64,000 nt of DNA from Hydra vulgaris (lineage: Eukaryota > Cnidaria > Hydrozoa > Anthoathecata > Hydridae), in contig NC_088931.1 in the NCBI RefSeq assembly GCF_038396675.1, forward strand, positions 75,163,501 through 75,227,500, written 5' to 3'. Below are positions 34,496 to 46,787 of this stretch, piece by piece; the stretch's first letter is position 1; every line of letters starts with the position of its first letter. The notes beneath the pieces are model-generated. The model was given only the letters and a program-made list of their open reading frames with translations. It made no database searches and was not told the origin of the DNA. The position numbers were made by a program, and so were the translations under genes.

Positions 34496-35466
34496 CAGTA
34501 CTGTGAATAAGTTTTAGACCACTTACATTTTTTCAAAAAATCCCGGAGAATTCTTCTCTAATATTTAAGTTTGTAGTTCTAAATTATAAACTTATTTAAA
34601 CACATGTATTTCACACAAAATATGGAACAATTACAAACTTTTTAATGTCAAACTTCATAAAAAACTCTTAATATTTACTATGTCCTCCTTTTGCCTCAAT
34701 CCCAGCCAATTTTCGCCGGGGACTAGATTCATACAAATTAGTTATAAATTCCGGGGGTATGTTGTGCCATTCTCTTTTAAGTACTTCAAAACATTATTCA
34801 GCGTTTCGGGGAGCATGTTCAACCTTCTTTCTGTCCATGTAATCATACATATGCTCAATTGTATTCAAAACTGGACTCTGGGGAAGCCAGGTCATCAATT
34901 CCAGTACTCCTTCCTCTGCCATTTCATTTAAATAATTTTTTGCCATTCGGAAACAATGTTTTGGGTCATTGTCCTGCTGCAGAATAAAATTATGACCTAT
35001 TAGTCTCATTCCGGATGATACAGCATGGTGCCTTAGGATATCCACATAACGTTCCCCGGTGAGTCGCCCCCTATTTTGATAAAACCACCTACTCCAGATG
35101 AAGATAAACAGCCCCAAACTTGTAAAGAGCCTCCTCTGTGTTTAATAGTAGAGTTTAAACAATCGGACTGATAGACTTCTTCAATTCTTCTTCAAGCATA
35201 TTGGCGTCTTTTCGTTCCAAAAATTTCGAATTTGGACTCATCGGTGTACAGAACCCGAATAAACATTTCCTAGGCCCAATCTTTGTGTTGTTTTGCATAT
35301 TTAAGTTGTTTTTCTTTATTGCTTCTTCATCAATTTTGTTTATTTATTCAGAATAATATATTCTTTCAACTTTTCTTATATATTATTAAACTTAAGTACG
35401 TTTTAAAAAAATTACATAGGAAAAAAATTGTAAATACAAGTGGTCTAAAACTTATTCACAGTACTG
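34496..35466 (-). mobile_element. Tc1-type transposon, degenerate
   Basis: The ends are 28-30-bp inverted repeats: CAGTACTGTGAATAAGTTTT at 34496 and its reverse complement ending at 35466. TA follows on the right (35467-35468) while the left flank is TG, so one TA of the target duplication is mutated. The minus-strand transposase lacks the N-terminal paired-like domain. It retains the first catalytic Asp region (TDESKFEIFG, about 35240) and the second (ILQQDNDPKH). The third motif reads SPVLNTIEH, with Val in place of the usual Asp in PDLNPIEH. Confidence 0.85.
34690..35290 (-). pseudogene. Tc1 transposase remnant
   Basis: DDE-domain pieces of a Tc1-family transposase: TDESKFEIFG in one frame, then the ORF 35117-34794 with RLTGERYVDILRHHAVSSGM, QQDNDPKH and HMYDYMDRKKVEHAPRNAE. 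Frameshifts and stops occur between the pieces. It is inactive. Confidence 0.85.
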
Positions 35467-35589
35467 TACGTATATATTTAAAATATTTTCTTTTTATATT
35501 AAAATGTATTATATATTACTGCAAACTTCCAAACAATAGTGCAAACTCTGATTCAATCTGGTATCCGATTTGGAAATCTATTTTCAATT

Positions 35590-35962
35590 ATAACTAAATA
35601 ATTATCCAATTATATAAATCTTTAACTGTTCCAACGCTAACGCATGGTCTGGGGCTCTTTAAAAATAGAGAGTTAACAATGCAAAGACTTGAAAAATTTG
35701 AAAGAAATGCAGTTAAGCATTTTTTTAATGCTTAACTGCATTTCTTGCAAGTATAGCAAAAACTATATAAACTCTCTAATTAAAGTTCAGGAGATGTTAA
35801 CGTACATACAGCAAAATAAAATAAACCTATTTATCCGTTTATTAAATAACAAAGTAACTTTTGAAATCATCAGTTCCCAGCTTAATTATTGTTCAGTAAA
35901 ACATTCGTTTTTAGATAATATAAAGGAATTATGTAAGATCCATAAACTAAATATAAAAAACT

Positions 35963-36023
<61 letters not shown>

Positions 36024-36030
36024 AAATGTA
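35590..36030 (+). pseudogene. Non-LTR retrotransposon C-terminal remnant
   Basis: Readable pieces include a LTVPTLTHGLGLF block and KNYINSLIKVQEMLTYIQQNKINLFIRLL. These resemble the region after RT in site-specific-type LINEs. Between them is a perfect 20-bp hairpin with a 5-nt loop (35702-35746) that breaks the frame. It ends in a TA tract (35966-36021). Confidence 0.4.
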
Positions 36031-36439
36031 CTATAAATTACTGCAAAACACAAGATTTACTGGAACTGGATCCGAAACATAGAAGAAAAACTCCCTAATG
36101 GGGATAAATCGGGGCAATATTTATTTTTGGCCCCGGGCGCAAAATTCCTCTCAACGCCACTGTGTAGTGTTATAGCTGATTTTATTTTATTTATCTATCT
36201 TAAAAGAAACAAGATAAATCAACATCTGTGTGTAATAAACACCGCTTTGATTTTATTTTAAACTAATAAAACGAAATATTCTTATCGGCAACAATGATTG
36301 GATAACTTTTCCACAAAAATTACCCGTGATTTTGAATTGAATAAGAACTCAGTTTTGAATAAAAAATTGATACAACAAAATTGTTTTTGGAAAATCTTGT
36401 AGAATACTTATGGTGTGTTCCTTCAAAATAAGTTTTAAA

Positions 36440-37400
36440 ATTTTTTGGAGACAGCAACATTTTTTTTATACATGAACTGTAAAACTAGAATGTTAAGTTT
36501 AAGAGTATTTAAGGCGCCAATTCTACGTAAAAGAGGTTCACAAGGAACAGCTTTACCAGCTCCAAATATAATTTTAATTGCATGTTTTTGCTTGCTGCAC
36601 AGTTTTCTTAACTTAGCGTGATTAGTACTTGCTCATAATATATTGCCGTAAGTTAAATAACTATTTATAAAAGAAAAATATAAACTTTTTAAGGACCTAA
36701 AATTTAAAAATGGCATTGCTCAATAGATCACACCAATGTTTTTTGAGATTTTTTTGCAATGGAGTTTATATGATAAATTTGATAGATTCCATGATAGATT
36801 TTCATCAAAATTTACTCCTAAAAAATTAACGGAAGTTTGCCTTTTAATGTCAGTTTTATTAATTTGGAGATTGGGTAAAAAAAATTTTGGATTTGCCTGG
36901 TTTGAGGAACAGGGAAAACTTTGTTTTTTGAACATTTAAAGATGGTTTGTTGTATTTAAACCATTCAATTCTTCATTGACTACTTTAAAAAGTGTTTCAA
37001 ATTTTTTATGAGAATAAAAAAAGATTAGTTATCTGCAAATAAAAATGAAATTAAATAAGTTTGATGTTGAAGATAAATCATTAATGTAAAATAAGAAAAG
37101 TAAAGGATATATATAGAACTCTGTGGAACTCCACAAGTTATAGAATTTTTGGTTGTTTCTATATTATCACATTGTACGTATTGTTTCCTGTTCCACAAGT
37201 AACTTTCAAAACAGTGAAAGTTTGAATCTTAATTAAGGTAGATGTAATTGAGTTGCGATCTGCCTTAATAAGGCAGATCGCAACTCAATTATATCTAGCT
37301 TAGATTCTTTCATTTTATTATTAGAGGTTGTTAGATAGGAATCAAATCTTGGAGGAATATTTCGTGCCAAATTAGAGCAAACATTAACAAAAAAGCTATT
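36440..37400 (-). pseudogene. LINE (CR1/L2-like) RT fragment
   Basis: On the minus strand an RT catalytic region is readable: a CGVPQ block near 37130, then a degraded FADD block near 37030. A post-RT block follows (36720-36935, VNFLGVNFDENLSWNLSN). It has many stops. A 23-bp perfect hairpin with a single-base loop lies at 37245-37291 within it. Confidence 0.65.
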
Positions 37401-37559
37401 AGCACTTTATCACAAATTAAATTACCGTCGATTAGTTAATTAAATTACCGTCGATTAAAAGTTTCTTTGGCACAATGTTTCTTTTTATACTTTTTTTGAC
37501 CAATTATTTCTATAATTGCATTCCATATTTGTTGTGAATATTTTTATATTTTTATATTA

Positions 37560-37670
37560 GTTTAGAATTATATGTTGTTGTTTTTTTTGAATAATATGTT
37601 GTTGTTTTTTTGAATAATATGTTGTTGTTTTTTTGAATAATATGTTGTTGTTTTTTTGAGTATTTTTCGT
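37560..37670. repeat. Tandem repeat, about 26-bp unit
   Basis: A TTGAATAATATGTTGTTGTT-type unit repeats four times with differing T-run length. Confidence 0.85.
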
Positions 37671-37811
37671 TTTTTTTCAAAAATATTTTTATAGTTTTTA
37701 TATTTAATTTCATTTGAATAAGATTTATTTTTTATAAATTTTCATAAAGTTTTTGTTTTTTCCTCGACGATTTTAGAAAAATTTTTGTTATCCATGGAGA
37801 TAAAAGTGTTT

Positions 37812-37941
<130 letters not shown>

Positions 37942-38136
37942 TTTTTATTCAAGCTTAAGTATAAACACTAAATATGCACCATTATACTAACGAAAACGTG
38001 AAAAAAAATTTAATAAAAAAAGTTACGTATTGTATTCACTCTGTACACTTAAATGATAATGTTGAAAAAGGTTTAGCGATACAATGACTTGCTTTTTATT
38101 TTGTAATAATATTGCGTCTAAAAGATAAAATCATAT

Positions 38137-38307
38137 AAATGGCAAGCCGATAATTTTCCGTCATTTTAATAGTGGCTAGTCATCGGCTAGACACTTTTGG
38201 CGGCTGCCACTAATGGTCTACTAAGTAACCGATGAGCAAAACTACAGCGGTCTGCTCAAAATGCCTATACAGGTCTACTGAAAACGCGCTATAGCATGTT
38301 TGCTGGG
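38137..38307. mobile_element. Truncated CCCAGC palindromic MITE (right half)
   Basis: It matches the right half of the full MITE at 39037-39318 (GGCTAGTCATCGGC, AGTAACCGATGAGCAAAACTA) and ends TGTTTGCTGGG. The left half is absent. Confidence 0.75.
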
Positions 38308-38543
38308 AATAGTCAAGAATTCTTTTCAATGAAAGATGATATTTGTATGAGTTTTGTTGGTATTAATTTTTGAAAATGTTGAAACACATTTTGGATGATA
38401 TTACATACCTTTTCATTTTTAAAGCTTCTGGCCTGCGATTTCTCGTTCTTTAGTTAGTTTCACTTTATTTGAAAAAGTGCAATGACTGCTACTTATTCGG
38501 TAAAGTAGTGTTAATAGTTTTTAAATTTTATTAAGATTTTATT

Positions 38544-38966
38544 TTAGACAGCTTTGTTGACTACTTCTAATTCTTTTAACTCTTTTATTAGCTGGAGATC
38601 ATTGACTGAAGCATCAACTCCGCTTTGGGGATTGAAGCTAGTTTTTTGTGTGGACAAAAGCACTAAATAGACATACTTGCTCAGGTTTGGATAATTTTTT
38701 TTTGTCATACTCCATTTGTTCTTTGAATAGGTACATTTTAGCTGAGTAAATAATAATTGACATCCATCTTGCATGATAACAACCATCAGGCTATTGCTAA
38801 CAAATAGCACTTTCACGTGCTGCTTCTCAGCCTTTTTTTTAATCCTTAAAATGTTCTTTGTCAACCCAGTAGAAACAGTGCATTCTTTAAACATATTTTG
38901 GACGTTTTTATTAGGTTTAAACTTAATAAAAACGTCCAAGGAACGTTTAAAAAATGCACCGTGCAA
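38544..38966 (-). CDS. Unidentified 140-residue ORF
   Basis: A Lys-rich ORF with VSTGLTKNILRIKKKAEKQ, which could be a helix-turn-helix of a transposase N-terminus, and a DGCQLLFTQLKC block. It lies between two related MITEs and contains a 21-bp near-perfect palindrome (38898-38939). I do not recognise it and it may be a transposase remnant. Confidence 0.3.
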   Translation of the reverse strand: MHGAFFKRSLDVFIKFKPNKNVQNMFKECTVSTGLTKNILRIKKKAEKQHVKVLFVSNSLMVVIMQDGCQLLFTQLKCTYSKNKWSMTKKNYPNLSKYVYLVLLSTQKTSFNPQSGVDASVNDLQLIKELKELEVVNKAV

Positions 38967-39036
38967 TTAGCTTGCGAATAGCTGGTTTTATAGCAATTTC
39001 GAGCTATTTTTCTCGCGTTATCATTTTATATTTTTG

Positions 39037-39318
39037 CCCAGCAAACATTGTTTTAGTGGATTTGCAGTGGACCTATGTAGGCATTTTTTACCAGTTTATT
39101 GGAGTTTTGCTCATCGTTTACTTAGTGGACCGTAAGTGGCAGTCGCTATAAATGGCAAGCCAATAATTTTGCGACAATTTAATAGTGGCTAGTCATCGGC
39201 AGCCACTTTTGGTTGCTGTCACTAATGGTCCACAAGTAACCGATGAGCAAAACTACAGCGGTCCGCTCAAAAGGTCTATATAGGTCCACTGAAAACCCGC
39301 TATAGCATGCTTGCTGGG
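39037..39318. mobile_element. CCCAGC palindromic MITE 1
   Basis: A 282-bp element that is nearly self-complementary. It starts CCCAGCAAACATTG and ends CATGCTTGCTGGG, with internal inverted blocks such as GTGGACCTATGTAGG and CTATATAGGTCCAC. TG flanks both ends (39035-39036 and 39319-39320). Confidence 0.85.
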
Positions 39319-39319
39319 T

Positions 39320-39663
39320 GTCCTTTACGTCATTAAAAACTCATCTTTTAGTATTGAACTTTAACATTGCAATTTTATTACAACATGTTGCTGTCTGAGT
39401 ATCTCAGCTTTATAGCAGCAGATATTACTACAATCTATCGCTAACTAAATATTGTAGCAATTTAGCTAGTAACAAGAAAACGACAAATCTGTAGCAATCA
39501 GTGGCTATCTATCGCAGCCTTGTGGCTAGCATTATTGTAACATATATCGATAACTACAGATCGCAGCTTTGTTGCAAGTTACTACATAACGACAATTTTA
39601 TAGCTACGCAATGGCTATAGCTATCTATCACTGTAGTAATATGTATATACGTATGCATATACA
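39320..39663. other. No gene seen; repetitive
   Basis: The region is rich in GTAGCTA/ATAGCTA/TCGCAGC motifs (for example CTATCGCAGC, AGCTATCTATC). It may be the interior of another decayed element into which the MITEs inserted. Confidence 0.4.
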
Positions 39664-39665
39664 TA

Positions 39666-39914
39666 CCCAGTAAAAATTGTTTTAATGGATTTGCAATGAA
39701 CCTATATAGGCTTTTTTAAGCGGCTCATTGGAGTTTTGCTCAATGGTTAGTTAGTTGACCATAAATGGCAGCCGCTATAAAAGGTAATCCAATAGCTTTC
39801 CGACATGTTAATAGTGGCTAGTTATCGATGGAACTGATGAGCAAAGCTGCATTAGTCCGCCTAAAATGTTTACATAGGTCCACTGAAATATAATGCTATC
39901 GGACGTTTGCTGGG
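39666..39914. mobile_element. CCCAGC palindromic MITE 2
   Basis: The same family as MITE 1, with more divergence. It starts CCCAGTAAAAATTG and ends GACGTTTGCTGGG, and TA flanks both ends. Confidence 0.8.
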
Positions 39915-40065
39915 TATTGGGTTTTTAGTTTGTTTTTAAAACAATATGTTGATAGTTACATATCGTAACTTGCTAAGACATAACTATAAAACTTTATGTA
40001 GTTTATACTGTTAGCAAATTACACCGCAACTTTTTAAAACATAGCATTATTGTTATTATGATATT

Positions 40066-40362
40066 CCCAGCAAACAAACTTTAGCGGAATTTCAATAGAC
40101 CTATATAGACATTTTTAGTGGTCCACTGTAATTTTCTCATCGGTTTCTTAGTGAACCATTTGTGGCAGCCACCAAAAGTAATAATATATCGAAAAGTTTT
40201 CATTAGTGGCAGCCACCCTAATAACATATCGGAAAGTTACTGGCTGGCCATTTATGGCGGCTACCACTTATGATCCAATAAGTAACAGATAAGCAAAACT
40301 CAAATAAACCCCTAAGAAATGTTTATATAAGTCTACTGCAAATCCAGTAAATGTTTGCTGGG
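40066..40362. mobile_element. CCCAGC palindromic MITE 3
   Basis: It starts CCCAGCAAACAAAC and ends AAATGTTTGCTGGG; TT flanks both ends. The internal blocks GTGGCAGCCACC and GGCTGGCC are shared with the other copies. Confidence 0.85.
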
Positions 40363-40371
40363 TTGTAGCTA

Positions 40372-40667
40372 CCCAGCAAACATTGTTGTTATGGATTTGC
40401 TGTGGACCTATATAAGCAAGTGGACCTTTATAAGCATAAGTGGTTCCTTGGAGCTTTAGTTATCGTTTACTAAGTTGGCCATTAGTGGCATCCACCTGTG
40501 CCCAGCAGAAAAGTTTCTAACATGTGATAAAGTGTCTAGTCATCGGCTAGTCACTTTAGGCGGCTGTCACTAGTGGCCTACTTAGTAACCGATGAGCGAA
40601 ACTACAGCGGACCACTCAAAACATCTATATAGGTTTTCTAAAATTTCGCTATAGAATGTTTCCTGGG
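40372..40667. mobile_element. CCCAGC palindromic MITE 4
   Basis: It starts CCCAGCAAACATTG and ends ATGTTTCCTGGG; TA flanks both ends. It begins only 9 bp after MITE 3. Confidence 0.85.
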
Positions 40668-40759
40668 TAACTTTACGTAACGGCAAGATTTTATATATTC
40701 AACAGCTACATATTGTGGCGTTGTAGCTATCAACAATGTTAAATGAAGCTATCAACAAT

Positions 40760-41400
40760 GTTGAATGCCAATATTATTGACGAGATTATATTCCATATGC
40801 ATGATCAAAACTGCTAGTAAAGTAACTGCTAAGAGACCAATTGATACTTTTGGTTTGTCATCTTGGCTCACCAAAGCAACTTCTGAATGAACCCAATTCT
40901 TTAAAATTCTTAATCGAAGCAAAACAAAAATTTGTATCCGGATGATTTTTATGAAGGTCTTTTCCTGCTTTAATGAGTCTTATAGAAACAATAGTGTCAC
41001 GCTTCTTGACATCTATTGTGTTAGAATTTTATGGTGCAAGATGATAATAGACTGTTGGTCTCCCAATTGTGAACTCTTGGTTTTGCAAAGCTTCTGTTAA
41101 ATCATCAAGAGATTTAACTGTTTCCAAAGTCTTCCTTTGACAGCTGTAACAGCACCGAGAGTGGCAATTTGAATAATTGTTGATAGTAGTTCCTGTTGAC
41201 ATGCAGTAAGAGCTTCAGAATAGCAATACATCTAGTCTTTTTATGCATTCCAAATTTAGAGGCAATCTCAGGATGATTTTTTAAGGTCTGAGCCAAAAAA
41301 TTCTTCTTCCTTTCTCTGGACACTTTCTGTCGTTTACGACTATCCTTACGTGATTTGAATTTTTTTTTTTATACTTATTTTTTCTTTTTCTTAAGCTTTT
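40760..41400 (-). pseudogene. Degenerate transposase-like gene
   Basis: On the minus strand the 41323-41114 ORF (SRERKKNFLAQTLKNHPEIASKFG) is followed, with frame changes, by SLDDLTEALQ, VKKRDTIVSIRLIKAGKDLHKNHPDTNF and a LGSF..FGEP block. I recall the last set from a repeated family whose intact members continue into a catalytic SQDDKAKVPIG-type motif, which is decayed here. The frame is interrupted several times. Confidence 0.45.
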
Positions 41401-41599
41401 ATTTTTGATTTACTACATTAGACAGCAACTCGCATTTTTCTCAAAGCAATAGCGTAATAAGTTCTGACTCCACAATTAACAACTTTTTGGTCAAAACGTC
41501 TTGTTTTGGCCTGAGAGAGTGATAATGATGTGTTGAAGCTTGAGATATTATAAATGTGAAACTATTTGCTTGAGAAACTGGAACTGATGAAGTTAACAA

Positions 41600-41857
41600 C
41601 CCTGGTCAAATGGTCTTTGAAAGATTTTGAAAAAACAAATGGTCTTTGAAAGATTTTGCTTTTGAACTAATAATGGATTTGAAAAATCCCAAGGGAACTA
41701 TATTTTAATATAGTTCCCTTGGGATTCAAAAAAGAGTTCTATCCCTTTGAACTCTTTTTTGTTTCTTGAAGCGTCAGAACATTAATTAGCCATTCAAGCA
41801 AGATCATTTTTTATCTCGAATTCAAAAGATGTTGCATTCATATGTATATATATATGA

Positions 41858-41935
<78 letters not shown>

Positions 41936-41985
41936 TATAATAAGAAAATGACTTTAAAAGTCATTTTCTTGTTATACGATACAAT
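41600..41985. repeat. Cluster of small direct and inverted repeats
   Basis: A 22-bp direct repeat (AAATGGTCTTTGAAAGATTTTG) occurs at about 41616 and 41638. A perfect 20-bp hairpin with a 2-nt loop is at 41685-41726. A 13-bp hairpin follows at about 41726-41760. A TA tract occupies 41853-41932. A 24-bp hairpin with one mismatch (41931-41982) abuts it. Confidence 0.85.
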
Positions 41986-42190
41986 GTTATTAAAATTCTA
42001 TAAATACGGCTGCGAATAAAATTTTTTTGAAAAAATATATATTTGTTTTTATTTCAATATATGTTATTCAATATTTCGCTGATCTATTGTGATCAGCTTC
42101 ATGAGGTATAATAAAAATCGTTACAAAGAAAATCGTTATAATAAAAACAAACCGTTAAAAAGATAACATTAAAAAGAGCATGATAAAATA

Positions 42191-43324
42191 GTGTCCGGAC
42201 TTTGTCGAATAAAATTCCGGTTTACGAGAAATTTCGAGAAATTTTTTAGACAATTATTAATTCTAATTTAATTTTGTATAATCAGACAGTGCAGAGACTT
42301 CCGGAATGACAGACGCTTTTTTATAACGAATTTTATAAATAAATTAAAAAAAAAAAGAAAAAAAAAATAAAATAAGAAAAATAAATGAAATAAAAATAAA
42401 GAGAATGAAGAAAAGAAAAAAAAGATATAAAAAAGAAAAAACTAAAAAAAAATTAAAAACCAAATCAAACAAATTAAAAAAAGAAAAAAATTAGATAAGA
42501 AAAAGACAAAAAAAACAAAGTTAAAAGAAAAAAAACGTTCGAAAATGGAAAGTAATTAAAAAGAATTTTAAAAATATATATAAATTGCTCCGTTTATGAA
42601 GAAAGGAAAAAAAATACTTTTTAAATTTTATAATTTTTGAAAGACTATATGTGTTTGCTTGATATGATTTACTTTTTTATTTTATTATTGTCATTTATTG
42701 AGAAAACTCTATATTTTTCGTGACTAAATGTTTGTGTGTAAGTGGGTGACGCATTTTTATTTGTGAGTATTATTAAAAAATTTTTGTTTGTTTATTTATT
42801 GTTATTTTTTAATGAAATATTTATACTACTTTTATTTATATGATTATTGATATCAAGATTATCATATTTATTAAAACATTGTTACTTTTTTTTGCAGTAG
42901 CTGTTTAAGTTACATGGTAGGCTGTTACGTTTTGTCAGTACATAACTGTTTGTAACTTTCCTGTCTGTGCATTATATTCAATTGCTGTTTTAAATTTGAA
43001 TTGATTTATTATCATATAATTTTCTTATTATTCTTATAGTTTATCATCATTATTATTATCATCGTTATTTGTATTATTAATGCTATTTCATGGTAAGATT
43101 AATTAAGATTAGTTTTTAACTATTTGTAAATGACCTCCATTATTACGAACATTCTCGAAAAATCATTACGAATAAACATTACGAACATTCTCGAAAAATT
43201 CGATAAATTTCCGACTTTCGAGAAAGATTTTTTTTCTCGAAACAGATTTTTACCGTAATTCGGATTAAAATTTTTATTCCGTTCCGTTCCGAACTAGTTT
43301 TTATCGAATCGAGAGTCCGGACAC
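42191..43324. mobile_element. 1.13-kb non-autonomous element with GTGTCCGGACT termini
   Basis: The ends are GTGTCCGGACT at 42191 and its reverse complement ending at 43324, and TA flanks both sides (42189-42190, 43325-43326). Subterminal sequence near both ends is CCGGTTTACGAG- and TCCGTTCCGTTCCG-like, also partly inverted. The interior is A-rich with no ORF. TA duplication suggests Tc1/mariner- or PIF-type mobilisation, but this is inference. Confidence 0.8.
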
Positions 43325-43389
43325 TATGAGAAAATACAAAATAGGATTAAATGTTGACGTCAGACAATCTAATAAATAATGACCCTAAG

Positions 43390-43935
43390 CTCTTGTTATA
43401 ACGTTATCACCATCATTCCTATTAAGAACATTTTTGCCATTTCCTAACGCTCTTCGAACTTTAGTTTTGTTTATTTCAAGGGATTCTCGGATTTTCCGAA
43501 TATGATTTTCAGGAGCTACTGATATGGTTTTCGGGTTTAACCAACCAAACGTACCTTGGCATGATTTGGAATGCTCAGTAGCACTAGTACTGGCCCATTT
43601 TCCTTTTTTACTATTTTTCTGGTGCTCAATACATCTTGATATAATTTTCTTTTTGGTTTCACAAATGTATATAGAGTTGCATGAATATTTTATTTGGTAG
43701 ACGTCTGGGTCTGTATTTGGAGGAAGTTTTGTTTTATTGTTACAGAATATATTGTTTAAATTTGCAGGTAATGCAAGTATAACTTTTATGTTTTGTTTTT
43801 TAAATTCTTTTCTAAGTTTGGGGCCAACAACTGGTATCCATGGTAGCTTTATAAATGGTTGGTTGTCAGTTGGTTGATAATTGGTATTTTTATCATCTAT
43901 TCTTATATAGTCTCTGGCGATATTAGTTAATAATT
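43390..43935 (-). pseudogene. Penelope-like element, linker and GIY-YIG domain
   Basis: On the minus strand, a NIARDYIRIDDKN start (after RT) leads to LPWIPVVGPKLRKEFKKQNIKVI, PDVYQIKYSCNSIYICETKKKIISRC (GIY-YIG-like region), KWASTSATEHSKSCQG, and a C-terminal SLEINKTKVRRALGN. Reading is nearly continuous with few defects. RT is missing on this strand, and an RT fragment in the opposite orientation begins right next to it. Confidence 0.7.
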
Positions 43936-43959
43936 TAATATTAAATTATTTATGCATAT

Positions 43960-45142
<1,183 letters not shown>

Positions 45143-45364
45143 TTTATATATAATATATATATATTTATATATATTATAATTGTTATATATATAATGTATT
45201 GAATTGTTATCTATTTTACTTTTATATTTTTTTTAATAAATAGTTTGTTAACTATAGATATTTAAATATTACGGTTTTTGTAAATATGTGAGAATGGGAA
45301 TCGGAAAAATAAAAAAAAATAAACAATAATTGTTGTCTGGAATAGACTAATATTAATAAATAAA

Positions 45365-46779
45365 CAAACAAAAAAACAACAACTAGAAAATGCAAAAAAT
45401 TCGCTTAAGATGAATAAGGCTCCTGGGATAGACGACCTTTGTAACTATATAGTTGTAAATGTGTTTCCGGTAATAAACCAACCCATCTATGAAATATTTA
45501 TGTCTTAAGTTATTGCAGGATCTGTACCGGAAAAATTAAAAATAGCAAAGGTAATACCAATATTAAAAACCAGGGACTCATTTACATTAAATAACTACAG
45601 ACCTATTTCAGTTCTTTCTGTATTTTCAAAACTTTTAAAGAGAATAAACTATATAAATATCTAGTAAATAAGAAAATTTTAAATGAAAAATAGTTTGGTT
45701 TCCAGAAGCAACACTCAACTGAACATGTAATTCTTGATCTTATAACTAATATAAATGACTCCTTTGAAAACAAAAATACGTCCTTGGAGTCTTTGTTTAT
45801 TTATCTAAGGCGTTCGACACAGTAGATCACGCCATCCTAATTGGGAAAATGTAAAAATGCGGGATAAAAGATATTGCCCTTAATTGGTTCAAAAGCTTTT
45901 TGCTTAACAGAAAACAATTCGTTAACGCTCATGAAAAAAAATACTCAAATTTACTTAGAATAAAATGCGGTTCTCCCAAGGTTCCATTCTTGTGCCTCTC
46001 TTACTTTTATTATCTCCCTAAAGCCTCTCCCTCAAAGTGGAAGCCTCAAGTAAACTAGATGTTTTAAGGTTTGCAGATGATACTAATTTATTTTATGCAT
46101 TCTAATATAAAACAGAACTTTATAAAACAACACTGAACTTAAAAAACTAAATAATTGGTTTAAATCGAACAAATTATCGCTAAAATCATCAGATAAAACA
46201 AAATACTTTCTTTTTTATACTAACCTAAAAAAAATACCACCCAATTTACTTTCGCTAAATATAGATACTAAAGAAATTGAGAGAACCCAAGCAACTAAAT
46301 TTCTTGGGATACTTATTGATGAGAACATCTCATGGAAAGCGCATATAGATATATTAAATACCAAAATATCAAAAAACATTGAAATTCTCAACAAAGCTTG
46401 TTCTATACTGTCTCCTGAAAATTTAAAACTCCTTTATTTCTCCTTCATACAAAGCTATAAGACTTCGCCAATGTTGCATAGGTTAGTACTAACAAATCCA
46501 AATTGTCCACACTTTATTGAAAACAAAAACATGCTGTAAGAATAGTTTATAAAAAGAATAGCCTGCTGAGCCACTATTAAAAAACTTGAAAACATTAAAT
46601 GTATATAAAATCAACATATTCCAAAATCTGATATTCATGCTAAAATATAAAGGTGGACTTGTTCCTCCTCACTTTTGAAAGAATTTCTTCCAAAATAGCA
46701 AAAATAGTTATAACACAAGAGGAAACTTTAGCGTACTTTTTTTAAAAAAAAACTCTCCTGCGCTTTTCTATTTCATACC
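45365..46779 (+). pseudogene. LINE ORF2 RT, 5' part of split copy
   Basis: The plus strand shows an RT palm with MNKAPGIDDLCNYIV, NNYRPISVLSVFSKLL, a FGFQKQHSTEHVILDL block, a SKAFDTVDHAIL block, a CGSP block near 45965, a decayed FADD block near 46075, and post-RT LGILIDENISWK near 46300. Stops and small deletions are numerous. The gene is interrupted at 46780-46787 by the hAT element and resumes at 48681. Confidence 0.75.
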
Positions 46780-46787
46780 GTGGTCCC
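46780..46787. repeat. 8-bp target duplication GTGGTCCC, left
   Basis: It is identical to 48681-48688 on the other side of the foldback element, and removing one copy plus the element restores the LINE reading. Confidence 0.9.
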
